Source: Symsagittifera roscoffensis | Taxonomy: Eukaryota; Xenacoelomorpha; Acoela; Convolutidae | Length of the DNA: 64,000 nt | Assembly (NCBI RefSeq): GCF_963678635.1 | Contig: NC_087064.1 | Span: 15,739,802 to 15,803,801, forward strand | Reading direction: 5' to 3' | Part shown: one piece after another, positions 33,001-44,379 of the stretch | Position numbering within the stretch: the first letter of the stretch is position 1 | Layout: each line of letters starts with the position of its first letter | Notes under the pieces: model-generated | The model's input: only the letters and a program-made list of their open reading frames with translations | Database searches by the model: none | What the model was told of the DNA's origin: nothing | Program-made: the position numbers and the translations under genes

Positions 33001-36000
33001 TATCCCCGCCATGAGAATGGGTGGCACCATCGCTATATCAGTTAATATTCTATCTGTGCCAGACAATTGATAATCACCTTGCCCCAAATCCATGACTTCC
33101 TCGACTCGTTTTCTTTTCGCTGAGTTACCAGCTTTCATCGATATTTCCGAATCCACTTTCGTCTTTCCAATCCTCCTCGGCATCACCCTGCTGCCTAACT
33201 TCATTTTCATCGCATTGATTTTATCAATCACCATTTTCGATCGCATCGTTCCTCTCCTGGTCCTTGACAGGTACACCACCTCTCCTTCATTGTCCTGCGG
33301 TGTCATCTTGATGGGAGAATTCACTTCACTCTCATCAGTGGCTGAGTCGATCAATAACTCACTCAGTCTCCCTTCACACTCATCAAGCTTGTCAAGTACT
33401 TCTCTCATCAAGGGTTGATTGAGACCTGTTTTGAGAATGGACTGGGTCCCATAGCTCTGAATCACAGTCCAGACTTCTTCCATGAACGCCACTCTGTCCA
33501 GCTTACATCCCGTCCTACTCTCGTGGTCTCGGTGATGTAGTTCCCATTCTTCTTCGGGTAGCGTTCCCAAGAAAGGTACTCTGGCTGAGGCCTCTATTCT
33601 TCTCCTCCGAGGTGATTCCATGAGGATTCTCTGGTCGTTATTTCTTGAATTGCCAGGAGAGCTGCTCTCCGGCAAATTCCGTTTCATTTCCATAAAGGCT
33701 GACGGAGGCTCCAGTGTCGAGATGCCTTCATCCGCTGGCTCAGTCGTCTCCAACGTATCTGCATTGTTCTCAAGATCACTGAAGATATTGAAATCCAGGC
33801 TGGATGTTCCTCCTGTCGATGCCCTGTCGTCCTCCCCACCAGCTTGATCTTGTTGCATGGGTTCTTCAGTCTGACGGTTTCCACCCTGTCCGTCATCTCC
33901 TTCTGACTTGTCCCTATTCGAGTTCGATGGTCCTTGTTCGTCTTTGTCGGCTTCTTCCTGGAATCTCGGTATGAGCAATGTACCGGCCGACTTATCTTCC
34001 TCTTCTCCATGGACCACTTTGATTTCTTCGCAGCCGAAGGGTGCTAGGAAAATTCTCGTCTGCAGTATTCCCGCAACTTTCATCTCTTTTCTCACACTGG
34101 TCAGGATTACTGAGGCTTCAGGCAATTCAGTCCTGCCTCTCATCTTCATTGGAGCTAAGCCTAGTCCCCTCCATTCCTCATCAAATCCTTCAGGCTTGGG
34201 AGTAGCAGCGTTGCTTATTCGCCTTCTCGTCGCTTGATCCGTGTACGCAAATCGTGTGTACTGTAACACGGCGGCATTTCTCCCCACGAAGTATGGATCC
34301 ATCGTCGCCGAGAAATTCCCTACTCTCCTTTCATTGGTTTCGAATGCTCTCAACCTAGGAGTTTGTACTACGGAGACTGCTCCGAGCAACATCCTTCTTA
34401 TCAGAGGGAATTCAGGGATTGCTTCGGGTAGCTTCTTGTAATCGCCCCAGTCCTTCGTCTCTTCTCTCACCTTGTGATACGCTGCTGTGAGACGAGGCAC
34501 TCTGGTCATTTCACCATTCGTTTTGTCATAGGGCCTCAGATTCCAAAGCTTTGGAAACACATCGATGTGCCCTCTTTCTACTTCTCCCATGCGGTCACAG
34601 AAGTGATCGTCAAAATTGATGACTGTCATCTCTGGCTCCGATATTTTCGCAAATAACAGATCTTCACTCATGAGCTCTCGCAATACGTGCTGCTCACACC
34701 AGTTCAGTGTACTACCGTCCACTGCCGATATGAGGTTCAGGTGCAACACCGACCTCCTATATGCTTCCACTTTAACGTCAGGGAACGCAAAGGTGACTGC
34801 TGGTCCATAGATCACTGTCACGAACTCCGTGACTCCTCTGATCAGCGCCAAGGGATCGATTCTCATAGCTAAGCTCAAATCTGTTAACAGCGGCATGCCT
34901 CCAACATGTCGTCTAACATCTTCCTCTCTTTCAATTGTCTCGTCTTCTCCGGTTCCAAAGCGATTCTGCTGCAAGAGATATTGGATAAGAGTGTGTCTCA
35001 GGTCTCTTATTTTGTTCCACGAGTCTGTGGATTTCTTCATATCCAGATTCCTCACTCTCTCTTTCATCTGCTCTGGACAACGTGCCAGTTTCATCAGTCC
35101 TCCCAAGTTTCCGTGGGTTATTGCGATCAATGTCAGAAGTCCATCTAGTCGCAGGTTCTGTATTCCATCCGTAAGCAGTATCACCGGTCCTTTCACGAAA
35201 TTCTCCGCTCCAAATGTCACAAACAGGGCTATTAATTCCACTATCGATACTTTCACTACCGCTTGGAGGAATTCCTTTATCAAGTAGTGCGAGACTTTCG
35301 GGTAGACTTTTGCCAAGAAGGACGCGGTCCATCCGGCTCCCAACCCTTCTAGCATGCTGTCTGTCCTTTCAAATCCCTCCTGTCCTTTCACTTCCTGGGT
35401 CCAGAAGGTTTCCAGAGTAATCTGACACATTCTGTTCACGAACTCAGCTGTCTTTTCTCCGGCATTTTCCGCCAGGTTCACCTCCTTCAACAAGTAGGCG
35501 TGTATCTTAGTGATCATTACTGGGCCTTGCTGAAAAGCATCTGCACCCAATGCCGCTACTCTCGGATTCAGGTGTAGCCACTGGTTTGCTTCCGGCTTGG
35601 TTCTCAGCACCATCGCTTCCAGATGAGCTGTTGTCTCCAGTGAATTCTTTCTTCTCGTGTCTTCACTCGCCACTTCCATTGCTCGGAACCACAAGTCGTT
35701 GGACATCGCCGTGATCACTCGATGGTCGTCATCTATTCCTGGTTTCAGTTTGAGTTGCCGACTGAAGTTGGACAGTTCCAACCCCAGCACCTCGTCCAAC
35801 ACCAACATGTGTAGCGCGTGGTCCTTGAACCCTCTCATCGCGTTTGAGATATCTGACCATACTGCAGGCAGTTCAGCCTTAAGTGGCCTCAGGTTCTCCA
35901 TTTCTATCATGCGATTCGGGGCTGATATGATCACATCATATTTTCCCTCCGAAAGTAAGGCTACCATTGCATACACAAATTTCAGTCCATCCGGGAGATG

Positions 36001-36372
36001 TGCATATCCCGGAGACAACGCAAATACTACTCTCAATGTCGCTTTGTTGAATGATCCATCCTTTGTCGCGTCTACCACTTCACCCATTGACTCCAGGATG
36101 TCTTTTATCGCGGGCCATACTGCGTTTTCTGCTGTTGCAGGATCTCTGAGCCTGCTCAGAAAACCTCTACTGTGTAGATGGTCATTGATGCCAGCAAACA
36201 CAATCGTTATCGGGTTCATTTCTGTCTGCCTTTGTACCCCTATAGCCAATGACACTGATTGCAATAGGTCTAGGTCAACTGCGGCCAGCATTATGACGTC
36301 CGGCCAAAACAAAGACTTAGAGGTGTACACGAACTCTGAATTCGCTACTACCATGATTTTGGCCTTTCTCAT
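30004..36372 (-). CDS. Giant intronless protein with SGNH-hydrolase-like segment, at least 2122 aa
   Basis: One unbroken frame, G/C-richer than the surrounding host DNA. The first ~230 residues resemble an SGNH fold: VVANSEF (Ser12 in the GDS position), VFAGINDH (GxND-like, N63) and PGIDDDH (D214/H217, like the DxxH block). The fold is inference. The middle (about 820-930) is acidic and low-complexity; a basic KRKR patch lies near 1100. The second half is conserved with two decayed paralogues: EEEMRTTP, YGYVSGIIGIAYNPFL, VPKCVRLARMS, SNLVLIWDSGE. I see no polymerase, protease or transposase motif. The N-terminus is cut by the gap at 36380; the facing paralogue has about 380 more residues there. 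It could be a host multi-copy gene or an uncharacterised mobile-element ORF. Confidence 0.75.
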   Translation of the reverse strand: MRKAKIMVVANSEFVYTSKSLFWPDVIMLAAVDLDLLQSVSLAIGVQRQTEMNPITIVFAGINDHLHSRGFLSRLRDPATAENAVWPAIKDILESMGEVVDATKDGSFNKATLRVVFALSPGYAHLPDGLKFVYAMVALLSEGKYDVIISAPNRMIEMENLRPLKAELPAVWSDISNAMRGFKDHALHMLVLDEVLGLELSNFSRQLKLKPGIDDDHRVITAMSNDLWFRAMEVASEDTRRKNSLETTAHLEAMVLRTKPEANQWLHLNPRVAALGADAFQQGPVMITKIHAYLLKEVNLAENAGEKTAEFVNRMCQITLETFWTQEVKGQEGFERTDSMLEGLGAGWTASFLAKVYPKVSHYLIKEFLQAVVKVSIVELIALFVTFGAENFVKGPVILLTDGIQNLRLDGLLTLIAITHGNLGGLMKLARCPEQMKERVRNLDMKKSTDSWNKIRDLRHTLIQYLLQQNRFGTGEDETIEREEDVRRHVGGMPLLTDLSLAMRIDPLALIRGVTEFVTVIYGPAVTFAFPDVKVEAYRRSVLHLNLISAVDGSTLNWCEQHVLRELMSEDLLFAKISEPEMTVINFDDHFCDRMGEVERGHIDVFPKLWNLRPYDKTNGEMTRVPRLTAAYHKVREETKDWGDYKKLPEAIPEFPLIRRMLLGAVSVVQTPRLRAFETNERRVGNFSATMDPYFVGRNAAVLQYTRFAYTDQATRRRISNAATPKPEGFDEEWRGLGLAPMKMRGRTELPEASVILTSVRKEMKVAGILQTRIFLAPFGCEEIKVVHGEEEDKSAGTLLIPRFQEEADKDEQGPSNSNRDKSEGDDGQGGNRQTEEPMQQDQAGGEDDRASTGGTSSLDFNIFSDLENNADTLETTEPADEGISTLEPPSAFMEMKRNLPESSSPGNSRNNDQRILMESPRRRRIEASARVPFLGTLPEEEWELHHRDHESRTGCKLDRVAFMEEVWTVIQSYGTQSILKTGLNQPLMREVLDKLDECEGRLSELLIDSATDESEVNSPIKMTPQDNEGEVVYLSRTRRGTMRSKMVIDKINAMKMKLGSRVMPRRIGKTKVDSEISMKAGNSAKRKRVEEVMDLGQGDYQLSGTDRILTDIAMVPPILMAGIKSTGYKSKRSDRTLTGATLEMEILSQCGESKMRDFKPSPMNHGKGSVAGQLTPVEYNRLTVSETVLIDEPTGGYMEMLEYRNSARGYVMALEDEKAMEGYLETMLQGTTLKQKAYGTLASSDVEAETIEQLVSLPWKAVVLRYFEEEMRTTPRIHAIVAVPYVRTELQLRLAWCMMGLTREEYDSEERKRSKEEKVFLMTNLRDLIVQEGAAVACAKRRDALCFIRFLIEQISVPALSTCVKMLKEGDERTKAMFLLAMLDMQQSKPMRVNMKEPEELEPMKKIDEIRRFSNKELRLTKESMGALPKSSEYCGPIKKKSYGYVSGIIGIAYNPFLSEDIRDCFFDYEQAVLLRFWTSRIVTTKSVNNPQAKLGLVLEEGVTAPSVPKSDKRMEFGLGFSDELLRTSLMAVWELMKPSWCPSPNADSILRATQDIQRELNADCNLRDLNIIYNVMITASKSNGEDRVELPGWGPEDWVKPGSCLAEVCGLEGHVCGSLDCVKTLEKQLKQLTVLFGNVVMKARTETELIADCHGGTDVNLVTALGFYSMFGSLESLLNLEQKHEMVTAISVEVFPGVLQTEQKYIGKCREAIETEMNIRYSETYCRPSGARYLVGSTLAPMCKSRYPVHFVAVDVKSTRTIVDQAFSVPKCVRLARMSEKSYELLCKMFSAVPERTKEELESILGKKFMGYVSGNFSDFEKQKQRGSTVTDYNAVDENDEIHRVMMEVEPLLEASGKRNWRSIMLTHDEFPCHCLLQTWWYPKRSNLVLIWDSGELLSMGLPDSSQPITIVIVGVMMAIRWLEAHVRENNRQEAPTREQLQKLDCLKDLDLFETMCKVLNIPMEVKKIWARKRLMPWFRANMTAWLYEYAKKHMSKHGRVYSEYQLDIGAGAFKRAFVTHRNAVTTAVKRISRTSERSGNEKAEMLKEDLERNVTLCLHNSFCRNRESNVDPLPCCKQRVEEQKCWRTASNSVRIVNDVLQDTETESAESESQEEEMEH

Positions 36373-36379
36373 CTCTGCT

Positions 36380-36402
36380 NNNNNNNNNNNNNNNNNNNNN
36401 NN
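36380..36402. other. Assembly gap, 23 N
   Basis: Separates the minus-strand giant ORF from its plus-strand paralogue. Both copies would need N-terminal sequence here, so the join may hide missing DNA or a misassembly. Confidence 0.97.
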
Positions 36403-36408
36403 CTGGGG

Positions 36409-39400
36409 ATGGCAAGAAGGTATACAGTGACTCTGATGATGGAGACCAACGACGTGTCCAGAGGTGAGTCAAGAAAAGTGATGAGGTTACATGATAAAAT
36501 GAGCTGCATTCTGGAGGAGTTGCGGATTCAGATGGATCCCGCCATACTCACGATTTGCACTATCCCTTATAACCTGAAGGCCGACCAATATGCGATGGAA
36601 ATGAATGAGAAAGTGCGGAACCTGAACGAAATAATCAGGCAGATACATCAGAGGAGTGTCCTTCCCGTCAGATTGTTGGACGTAGCAGACCAGATGGAGC
36701 GATCCTTCCCGGAGGATGCGTCTTCAGACGGAATCAATTTTGACAGACATAGGGGTGTGGAGTGGTTGAACAACTTTTTCAGAGGCACATAAGTACGCTG
36801 GAGGCAGATCTGCTTGAAACGGCCCAATTCACATCCGGTCCACCCCCAAATCCCCCTTTCCTTGCCACAAGACCCCTGTCCAGTCGCCTGGGAGCGAGAG
36901 TCGACTCAGGAGACAGCTCGAGGAGCAGCCGGACCAGATTACCGGGTTCCACGCCGATGGAAGCCGAGGAAGCAGAGTCATCGACGCCCCAAAGTTCAGT
37001 GGTATCATCAGTGGTGTTGGTAGATAACAAGAGAGTGGAGAGACCAGCGGAGAAAAGCCGAACACGATACCTGGAGAAGATAAAGGGGTTGGACCTGGAG
37101 CATCATGAGTGTAGACAGGAGTTGGCGGAGGCCCTGGGGCTCAAGGACGTGTCACACGAGGACTGGAGCCGACACCATTGCGTGGATTGGTTCAAGAGCA
37201 AGAATAATGGAGACGGCTGATCTGACTGGGATCTCCGTGAGATCAATCATGGGACCGATCAATTACAGGCCACTCAAGTTGCTGGGGAGTCCAGGACTCT
37301 TTGTGGAGCCACCCAAGCACCGAACGAGTATTGCTAGAATCAGATTGGCAACTCCCGCGCAGTTGAGGGTAGTAGAGAGGCTACTGGAACCGGAAGGGAT
37401 AGAACTACCAGACGCCGCCTACGGGGGTTCAAAATTAGCGAACGACTCAAGATATGGAAAACCCTGCGGGAGCGCCCAGTTGGCCAAGACACTGGCAGTG
37501 TACGATAGAGCGGATTCGGCGGCCGCAAGGATGATCATTGTGGCGGGCTCGGATTTCTGGTATACTCGCTGCCAGGTGCGGAGTTAAACCAGATGTTGAC
37601 TCTGGTGGTAGCAATGAAGTCAGAAATGCCTTGTGAGCCGGAGCTACTGCTACTCGCAGGAATGAACGATCACCTGCATGCGGCTGGACTTCTAGAGCAG
37701 TTGAAAGGCGATGCGCCTATGCCAAAGAAAATCTGGGAGGCCATCCAGACGTTGTTTGCCGCGATGAACGAGGTGCAGGAAAACTCTAATTCTCGACTTG
37801 GACCTAAAACGAAAGTGGTATTTGCGACGTCCCCTGGGTACGCGAGCATTCCTCCTACTCTGCAGTTTGTGTATGCCATTTTGATCCTAATAGCCGAAGG
37901 GAACGCATGGCGGATTCTGATGGCAGCTCCCAATCGGGAGCTGGAAGCCACGAACTTGAGACTTCGGAAGTCGGAACTGGCAGCGGCATGGGCGGACGTG
38001 TCCCACGCATTAAGGGGATTCTATGAATTGGCAGACATCCTCATTGTATTCGATGAGATCATCTTACTTGAGATCTCGAATCTCGCTAGGCAGCTAAAGT
38101 TCAGTCCGGTAATAGTGGATGACCACCCAATAATTAGTCACCTGACAGCCAGCCTACGGTTCCGAGGTATGGACTTGACCATCACGAGCTTCACCAGCAA
38201 ATCAAGGGGACCAAGTAACGAAAGAAAGAATGTGGCTGCGGCCGAAAAACAACTGAAAGCGATGGTATATCGACTAACACAAGAGAGAGGCAGGTGACCG
38301 TTTCTATCACCAAGGCTAGAGAATGCTACGGATAAGACGAGGGAGAGTGCCCACCTCTCGTGAAGCAGATCTGGGTATTTCTTGAGGGACAGTTGGAAAT
38401 AGACGAGAGTAGGGAGATGACGGTGGGTAGATTCGTCACGGCAGCGAACGAGGTCACCATTGGAGGATTCTGGAGGGAGCATGCAAAAGGTGAGTTGAGG
38501 ACGAGGAAAGATCACGAGATGCTGAAATTCTTGAGTCCTTGTTGGGAAAAGAAATACATGGCTGGAGTGTTTTAAGCGAAGTAAACAGAGTACTTGAGAG
38601 GGCTGGATTCGAGAATCAGGATCTCGTTTAAGACAACGGTAAAACGATCGTGGAAGAAGGTCACTTGGCTCTAAAGGACGAAATGAAGTTCAGCACGAGG
38701 AGACATCTAGCGCCCTATGGACTCAAGGAGGTGGAAATGCAGCTTGATGGACGAAAATTAGACGCGGTGGGGGACCTCTATGTGTCTCTTACGGAATACA
38801 AGGCGATGGAACCGGCGACGCCCTTAATTCCGTCGCTCGGTACTCCTGGAAACAAGAGGAAACTCCTGGAAACAAAAGCAGTGGAGTGGGAAAAGATAGA
38901 AATGCAGCATGATGGATGAAAATTAGACGCGGTGGGGGTCCTCTATGTGTCTCTTACGGAATACAAGGCGATGGAACCGGCGACGCCCTTAATTCCGTCG
39001 CTCGGTACTCCTGGAAACAAGAGGAGCCTCCTGGAAACAAAAGCAGTGGAGTGGGAAAAGATGGACGAAACCCTCAGTGAGTGCCAAGAGGAGATGGTGA
39101 TAGGAGCCACATCCTGTGATGAAATAGTGCCCGGAAACTACAGTCCTGGAAACACTCGCGAGTTGCTGCAAAACTTGGGCGGTGAAGATTGGGCGGATAA
39201 TTCAACACCACCTTTGGGATCGCCCCGAAAAAACCTGGAGCTGAAGCTGGGAAACGAACCCTCGAATATGGGCATGGTCCTCTTGAATGACGAAGCTAGA
39301 GAGAAGAACAACTTCGAAGGGAACAAATGGACGTTTTTGAATATGTTGGATAAAAAGCGTGGCTAAAACTCTTGAGCAAGTTTAATCAGAAGGTGGAGCG

Positions 39401-42400
39401 GAAAATAGAGGTGGACGAGTTCAAAGAGGAAATGTGGGACACCGTGGTGGGATTTGGAGAACCTATGTTGATGGTAACTGGATTGGATGAGAAAGCGAGA
39501 GAGGAGTTGCCTAGCAAGATGATTCACATGCCTGAAACGAGGGCAAAAATCGCGCCCAAATCCTATAAAGACAGCTCTACACTAAAAAAGAAAAGTGAAA
39601 GCTAAAAAGTTAAGACTAAAACCGATGATAAAGATAAACCTATTGTTATATCTGAAGATATTAATACACCTAAGACTAGAGAAGGGGAAAGCAAGGGTCG
39701 GACGAAGAGGGTCTGAATAGAGAGGTGAGCTCTGTGATGATCGTGACTACGCCCCCGAGTAGAGGAGTGAGGACAAGGAAGAGGAAGGGGGAGATGGAAG
39801 AAGTGAGTCCCTCGGCGGAGGCGTTGTCGGAGATGAACTTGAAGAAGACGGCCCCGATGGTCCTAGCGAGATGGAGACGGCAATCTGCGAGAGCAACTCG
39901 ATGACCCGGAAGTTGGCTGAGGTACTGATCTAGATTCAAGCCGCATTTACTTCAGGGGCAGAAGAAGACTTCAAACCTCAGAAGGTGAAAGCAAAAAGAG
40001 GCTCCACCAGTGGACAAAAGTGGGAGGTGGAAGTCGGCAAAGAGTGAATCTCGAGTCAACACCAGAGCGTTGGAAAACAAGTGACAAGGGATCCCCTTGA
40101 GAGAGGATTGACGAGGAACACCGCCCAATCCTGGTGGATAGCTCTGCATACAACGAAAGAGTAGGAAAGCCGTCAAAAGAAGTTGGATCGCGGAGTGTCC
40201 AGGAAGCGTCGAAACTGGGCCACACAACATAGAGCAGAAGTGAACAAATTGGAGTTAAGGAACCAGTTAGGACGAGACTGGGAGAAACTGTTGCTAGAGT
40301 ACTTTGGAAACGAGATGAGGACGCCCTCGTCAGCACAACCTTTAATGGCGAACCATTTTGTCAGGACGGCGAGACAATTTTTATTTACATGGAGCTTGGC
40401 GGGAGTGGCCTTGGAAGAGCTAACCTCAGGAGATAAGGTAAAGTTGGGTGACAAGGCTTACTTGTGTATCGGATGCTGATGCAGCATGTCGCTCGAGATA
40501 TCTCGGGGTCAAGTCTGGCAAGTAGAAAAGATGCTACCTGTTTCTTGAGATGGATCATGTCAGCAATACCGGATGCGACCATTCAAGCCTGCCATCAGAA
40601 CGCGACCGGAAATAAAGCATTGGAGAAGAAAGCCTGAAGTGTCATCTTGAATATGTATCAGAGTGCTGGAATTGAAAAGGATGATGATTCGGGACAGTCT
40701 CTTGAGAACCATGCAAAAATTGTTGAGATCAGGAGATTCTCCAATAAGAAATTGACGACGGTCAAGATGTACATCGTGCCTTGGTTTTAGCGGAGGATAA
40801 CTCGAAACCCACGGAGCGCGGGGAATATCAGTATGTTTCTGGCATCATGGGAATATCATGCAATCCCTTCTTGAGCACAGAGGCAGGAACTGCCTACATG
40901 AATTTCAAAGTCACGGAGCTGCTAAAATTTTGGACGGAATGAATAGATGAGATTCACTCAGTGAAGAGGGAGAAGCCGAGCTTATGTCTGCTCCTTGAAA
41001 AGGAACCAGAGGTCATCTGCGTGCCACGTTCTGAGAAGAAAGTAGACCTGGGGATAAGAGGCGAGCACAACGTACTGTCCACGACTTTGGGGAAGGTTTT
41101 GAGGTTGCTGAGACCATTTTTGGCATCTTGGTTCCACATCCTCAAGCGAACTTGAAAGAAGAGGTGACGGAACGAGTGAGGTTGTCACCAGGGAAGAATG
41201 AGGACCTGGTCGAATTGATTATATTACACAAGTTGATCCTGCCTCATCGAGAAGAGTCTGAAGTGACAGCGACCAAGTCAAATAAGTCATCAAAGAAAAT
41301 GGAGCCAGGCACTTGTCTTGATCTGGCAGCAGGGGGTGGAGAATACTCTTGTGATGGGCGATCTTGCGTGAGGATAGAGTCGTTTCAATGGGGAGATCTA
41401 GCGACGTGGTATGGCGATGTAACGGAGAAGAAGAAGAGTCAGGTGCAAATAGTGACCAAGTGTTACGCGAGCACCACGGTGAACTTCGCGACGGCATTAG
41501 GGTTTTTCCCGAGAATGTGTAGTCTGGAGTCGCTGGAAACGCTGGAGTCAGAACACCATCTGGTCACAGCGTTCAGTGTGTAGTGTTGGCCCGGAATTCT
41601 ACAGATGATCCAGAAACATATCAGGGGATGGAAAGTCGGCCTGTAAGGAGAAATTGGGTTCCCCAGTGATCGAGGACGATAGCCTGCCAAGGAATGCAAA
41701 TTCTCTAGAGGGATCAGTCATGGCGATTATCAGACAGTGGTGGAAGCGTCCAGCCAGAGGGTGATGATCGATGAGGCTTTCTAGGTGCCCAAGTGTGTGC
41801 GACTGGCAAGAATGTCACATCACTCACATCAGTTGCTTCCGAAGATGCTCGGAATGGTGCCAGGACCCAGGGTGGAAGACTTGAGTGACTTGAGTTTGGA
41901 AACAGAGAACACTAGTGATTTCGATAGGCAAAATGTGACTGGCAAAACAATTAATTGCACACAAATTGTGGATGAAAAGATGTGACGCTCGCAAAGATGA
42001 TGGAGTTTGAACCTTTGCTCGAGGCCTCGAGGGACATTACCTCCGAAACATCAATCTGACACATGTAGATTACCCATGTCACTGTCTGACACAAACTGTG
42101 TGGTATCCAGAGCAGTCGAACCTCTGCTTGATATGGGACATTGATGAGATTCGGTCAATAGGTTTACCTGACCATCAACAGAAGGTCACCCTCTTTGTGG
42201 TGAGCTCGATTTTGGCGTTAAGATGGATTGAAGAGAACATAACGAAGTATCGGGAATCAAAGGCACCGACAGTGGAGACGATACACGCTTTCGACTATAG
42301 CAGGAGACTTGAGTTTTTTGAGACTGCCTGCAAGGTATTCGCTGCACCCCTGGAAGTAGGACAAGTGTGGAGCAGCATACGAATCTTCTTATAGTTTCGA

Positions 42401-43214
42401 GCAACGCTGACCTCACGGCTATATGCTTTGATGAAGAACCACATAAAGAAGCATCAAAGGAGTATCGCCAGTTCCTAGCTGAGATAGGTCCAGAAGCCTT
42501 CAAGAGACCGCTGCCCACTCTCGTTGTAATGAGATAACCACGAGATAGAAAATGCTTGGTAAAATGTCAAGAGATAATACCAAGGCAAGGGATTTGATAC
42601 TGGAAAAAGACCTGGCGAAGAATGTGCTCTTGAGCTCACATCACTCCTTTTGTCTGAACAGAAGCCCAAGGCGAAGAAACTACCTAGTCAACCAAGAAGA
42701 TTACAAGAGCAATGAGAATGAATGCGGGCCTATGAACATCTGAAGGCATGGGAGGAGATCGTGATCAGTTTTGATGAGGAGGAGGAATTGACGAGGCAGA
42801 TCACGGTGTCGAGCGCATTTGGACACAGCACTTCAAAGACAGTGGTCACAAAGTGAGCAGGGTGCTGGGGATGGAATCTTGAGACTTGAGTGAGGATAGA
42901 AATGAGGACTCGAGTGTGCCAGTAGAAGTGGGCGTGGTACTCTTGAGTACTGAAGGTGGAACAGATAGTGGATGCAGGCCTAAGAGCAACTGAAGGTATG
43001 AGAGGAAAATGTGATCAGTTCAGATGACAAAGGAAAATTGACAAGGCAGATCACAATGTCGAGCGCATCTGGGCCCAGTTCTTCAAAATTATGGGGGACG
43101 AATTAGGTCCGGTACTCTGGGTGGATTCTTCAGTCATTAGCAAGAAGTAATTGGGGCTTGAGCGTGAACTCAGATCAAGTCTGAGGGTACAGAAAAGAAA
43201 TTTTATCCAATAAA
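36409..43214 (+). pseudogene. Decayed paralogue A of the giant SGNH-like gene
   Basis: Fragments in order: an SGNH C-terminal-like block (ILTICTIPYN; SSDGINFDRHRGVEWLN) at 36409-36790; a Ser/Arg/Pro-rich linker to 37220; a second SGNH-like domain at 37540-38297 (IIVAGSDFWYT, LLAGMNDHLHAAG, IVDDHPI) aligned with residues 1-260 of the minus-strand protein; 38360-38575 aligned with its residues ~300-350. The equivalent of residues ~350-960 is then missing. Matching resumes at 38650 and continues to 42700 (KIEVDEFKEEMW, EIRRFSNKK, GEYQYVSGIMGIS, MPKCVRLARMS, LCLIWDIDE). Many stops and frame changes break it. AATAAA at 43209-43214 probably marks the old 3' end. Confidence 0.85.
38734..39063 (+). 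repeat. 165-bp tandem duplication inside copy A
   Basis: Units 38734-38898 and 38899-39063 both carry the VSLTEYKAMEPATPL coding block. Copy B has a single unit (from about 45793), so the duplication arose after, or was lost in, one copy. The second unit has a TGA where the first has CGA (DGRK to DG-stop). Confidence 0.9.
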
Positions 43215-44379
43215 CTATTATTATCTATTACACTATATCTACTTAAAAATCAAAATTTTGCATGACAATTTTCTGGATGGTTGAACACAGGAAATTTTAA
43301 AATGGCTTATAAAGCTGAAATCCAGGGTGCAGTTGGATGAAAATTTTGATCGCAGTTCAGCTATAGACTGACAATTTTACATGGTTGTGATTTTTGGGGA
43401 TGTAGATAAAGGTCTGCTGCAAATTTTTGTAAATGACCATCTGCAAATGTATGTTGAGACGCAAACAATATTCTGGAGGCTCACTAACATGAGGATTGCG
43501 CGCGATGAGTACATCGATCTTGAGTACGAGGAGTATGTACCAGTCGGTCAAATTTTGAAATTTGACCTAAATTGTGGGGGAAAACGGTAAATTTTGAAAA
43601 ATTTGAATCGACCATCTCATGCTCAAGTTTATTGCAACAACTGAAATGAGAAGTCAAGAAATCAGTAGATTCGAGATATAATTGCAGTAAAATTGATCGA
43701 GAATTGTTCTAGAGTAGAACATTGCGAATTCCTACGAGAGTGCCATCGCTGGAGAAGGAGAACCTCGATTGAACAGATCGACGAGTGAAGCTGCCCAATG
43801 GTCGAAACAATTAAAATTCATTGAGTTAAAGCTAGTTATTCCCAAGTACTTCAAGCTTTGCTTTAGATTATATACATTATTCTAGAATCGAGTCACTATG
43901 TGAGTACTTGATTAAAATTTTTGTTTGTTTTTTCACACAGTAAGGTTGAGATAAGGCCGTTTTTAAATTGATTCATCTGAAATGGATCAAAGGTCCACTA
44001 TCCAGTAAAAACTAATGATATACTTGAGTTTTCAACCCTGTTTTTAGCAGCGTTAGCGTATTTTAAGTATTCAGAAACCTGGCCATGGAGGCGTTCTTAC
44101 TTAAAGAGTGGGGGTATTTTGGTATTAGCTTTTAAGTTGTAATACGAATATGAAGTCCCATTTCTTGAGCGAACCGAATTGAATCCGACAGAATGAGGTA
44201 CAAAAACACAATAGGTAGTGTCCCTGACCCTTGAGCCAAAGACTATAGGACCTATTTCCCTAAAATTCATATGTAACATAAGCGAACGACAGTTATAACG
44301 ACTGATAAAACTGTTTCGAGGACTTTTGACAGAGTCATCAAAGGAAAAGCCAACAAGAGTCCTAGTAAGGACTTACATC
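43215..44379 (+). other. Non-coding tail of copy A
   Basis: AT-rich. A 69-codon frame at 43381-43590 is preserved in copy B, but only because the copies are almost identical. I see no domain in it. Confidence 0.4.

Noticed and set aside
30004-36372. Reverse transcriptase, RdRp or transposase in the giant ORF
   Set aside because: No YxDD or catalytic GDD motif and no DDE set. The only GDD lies in an acidic low-complexity tract.
29975-36430. Many plus-strand frames of 60-257 codons opposite the giant ORF
   Set aside because: Antisense shadows of a G/C-rich coding strand. No domains and no independent signals.
43381-43590. Conserved 69-codon gene in both duplicated tails
   Set aside because: Conservation is explained by the near-identity of the whole duplication. 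No domain or signal.
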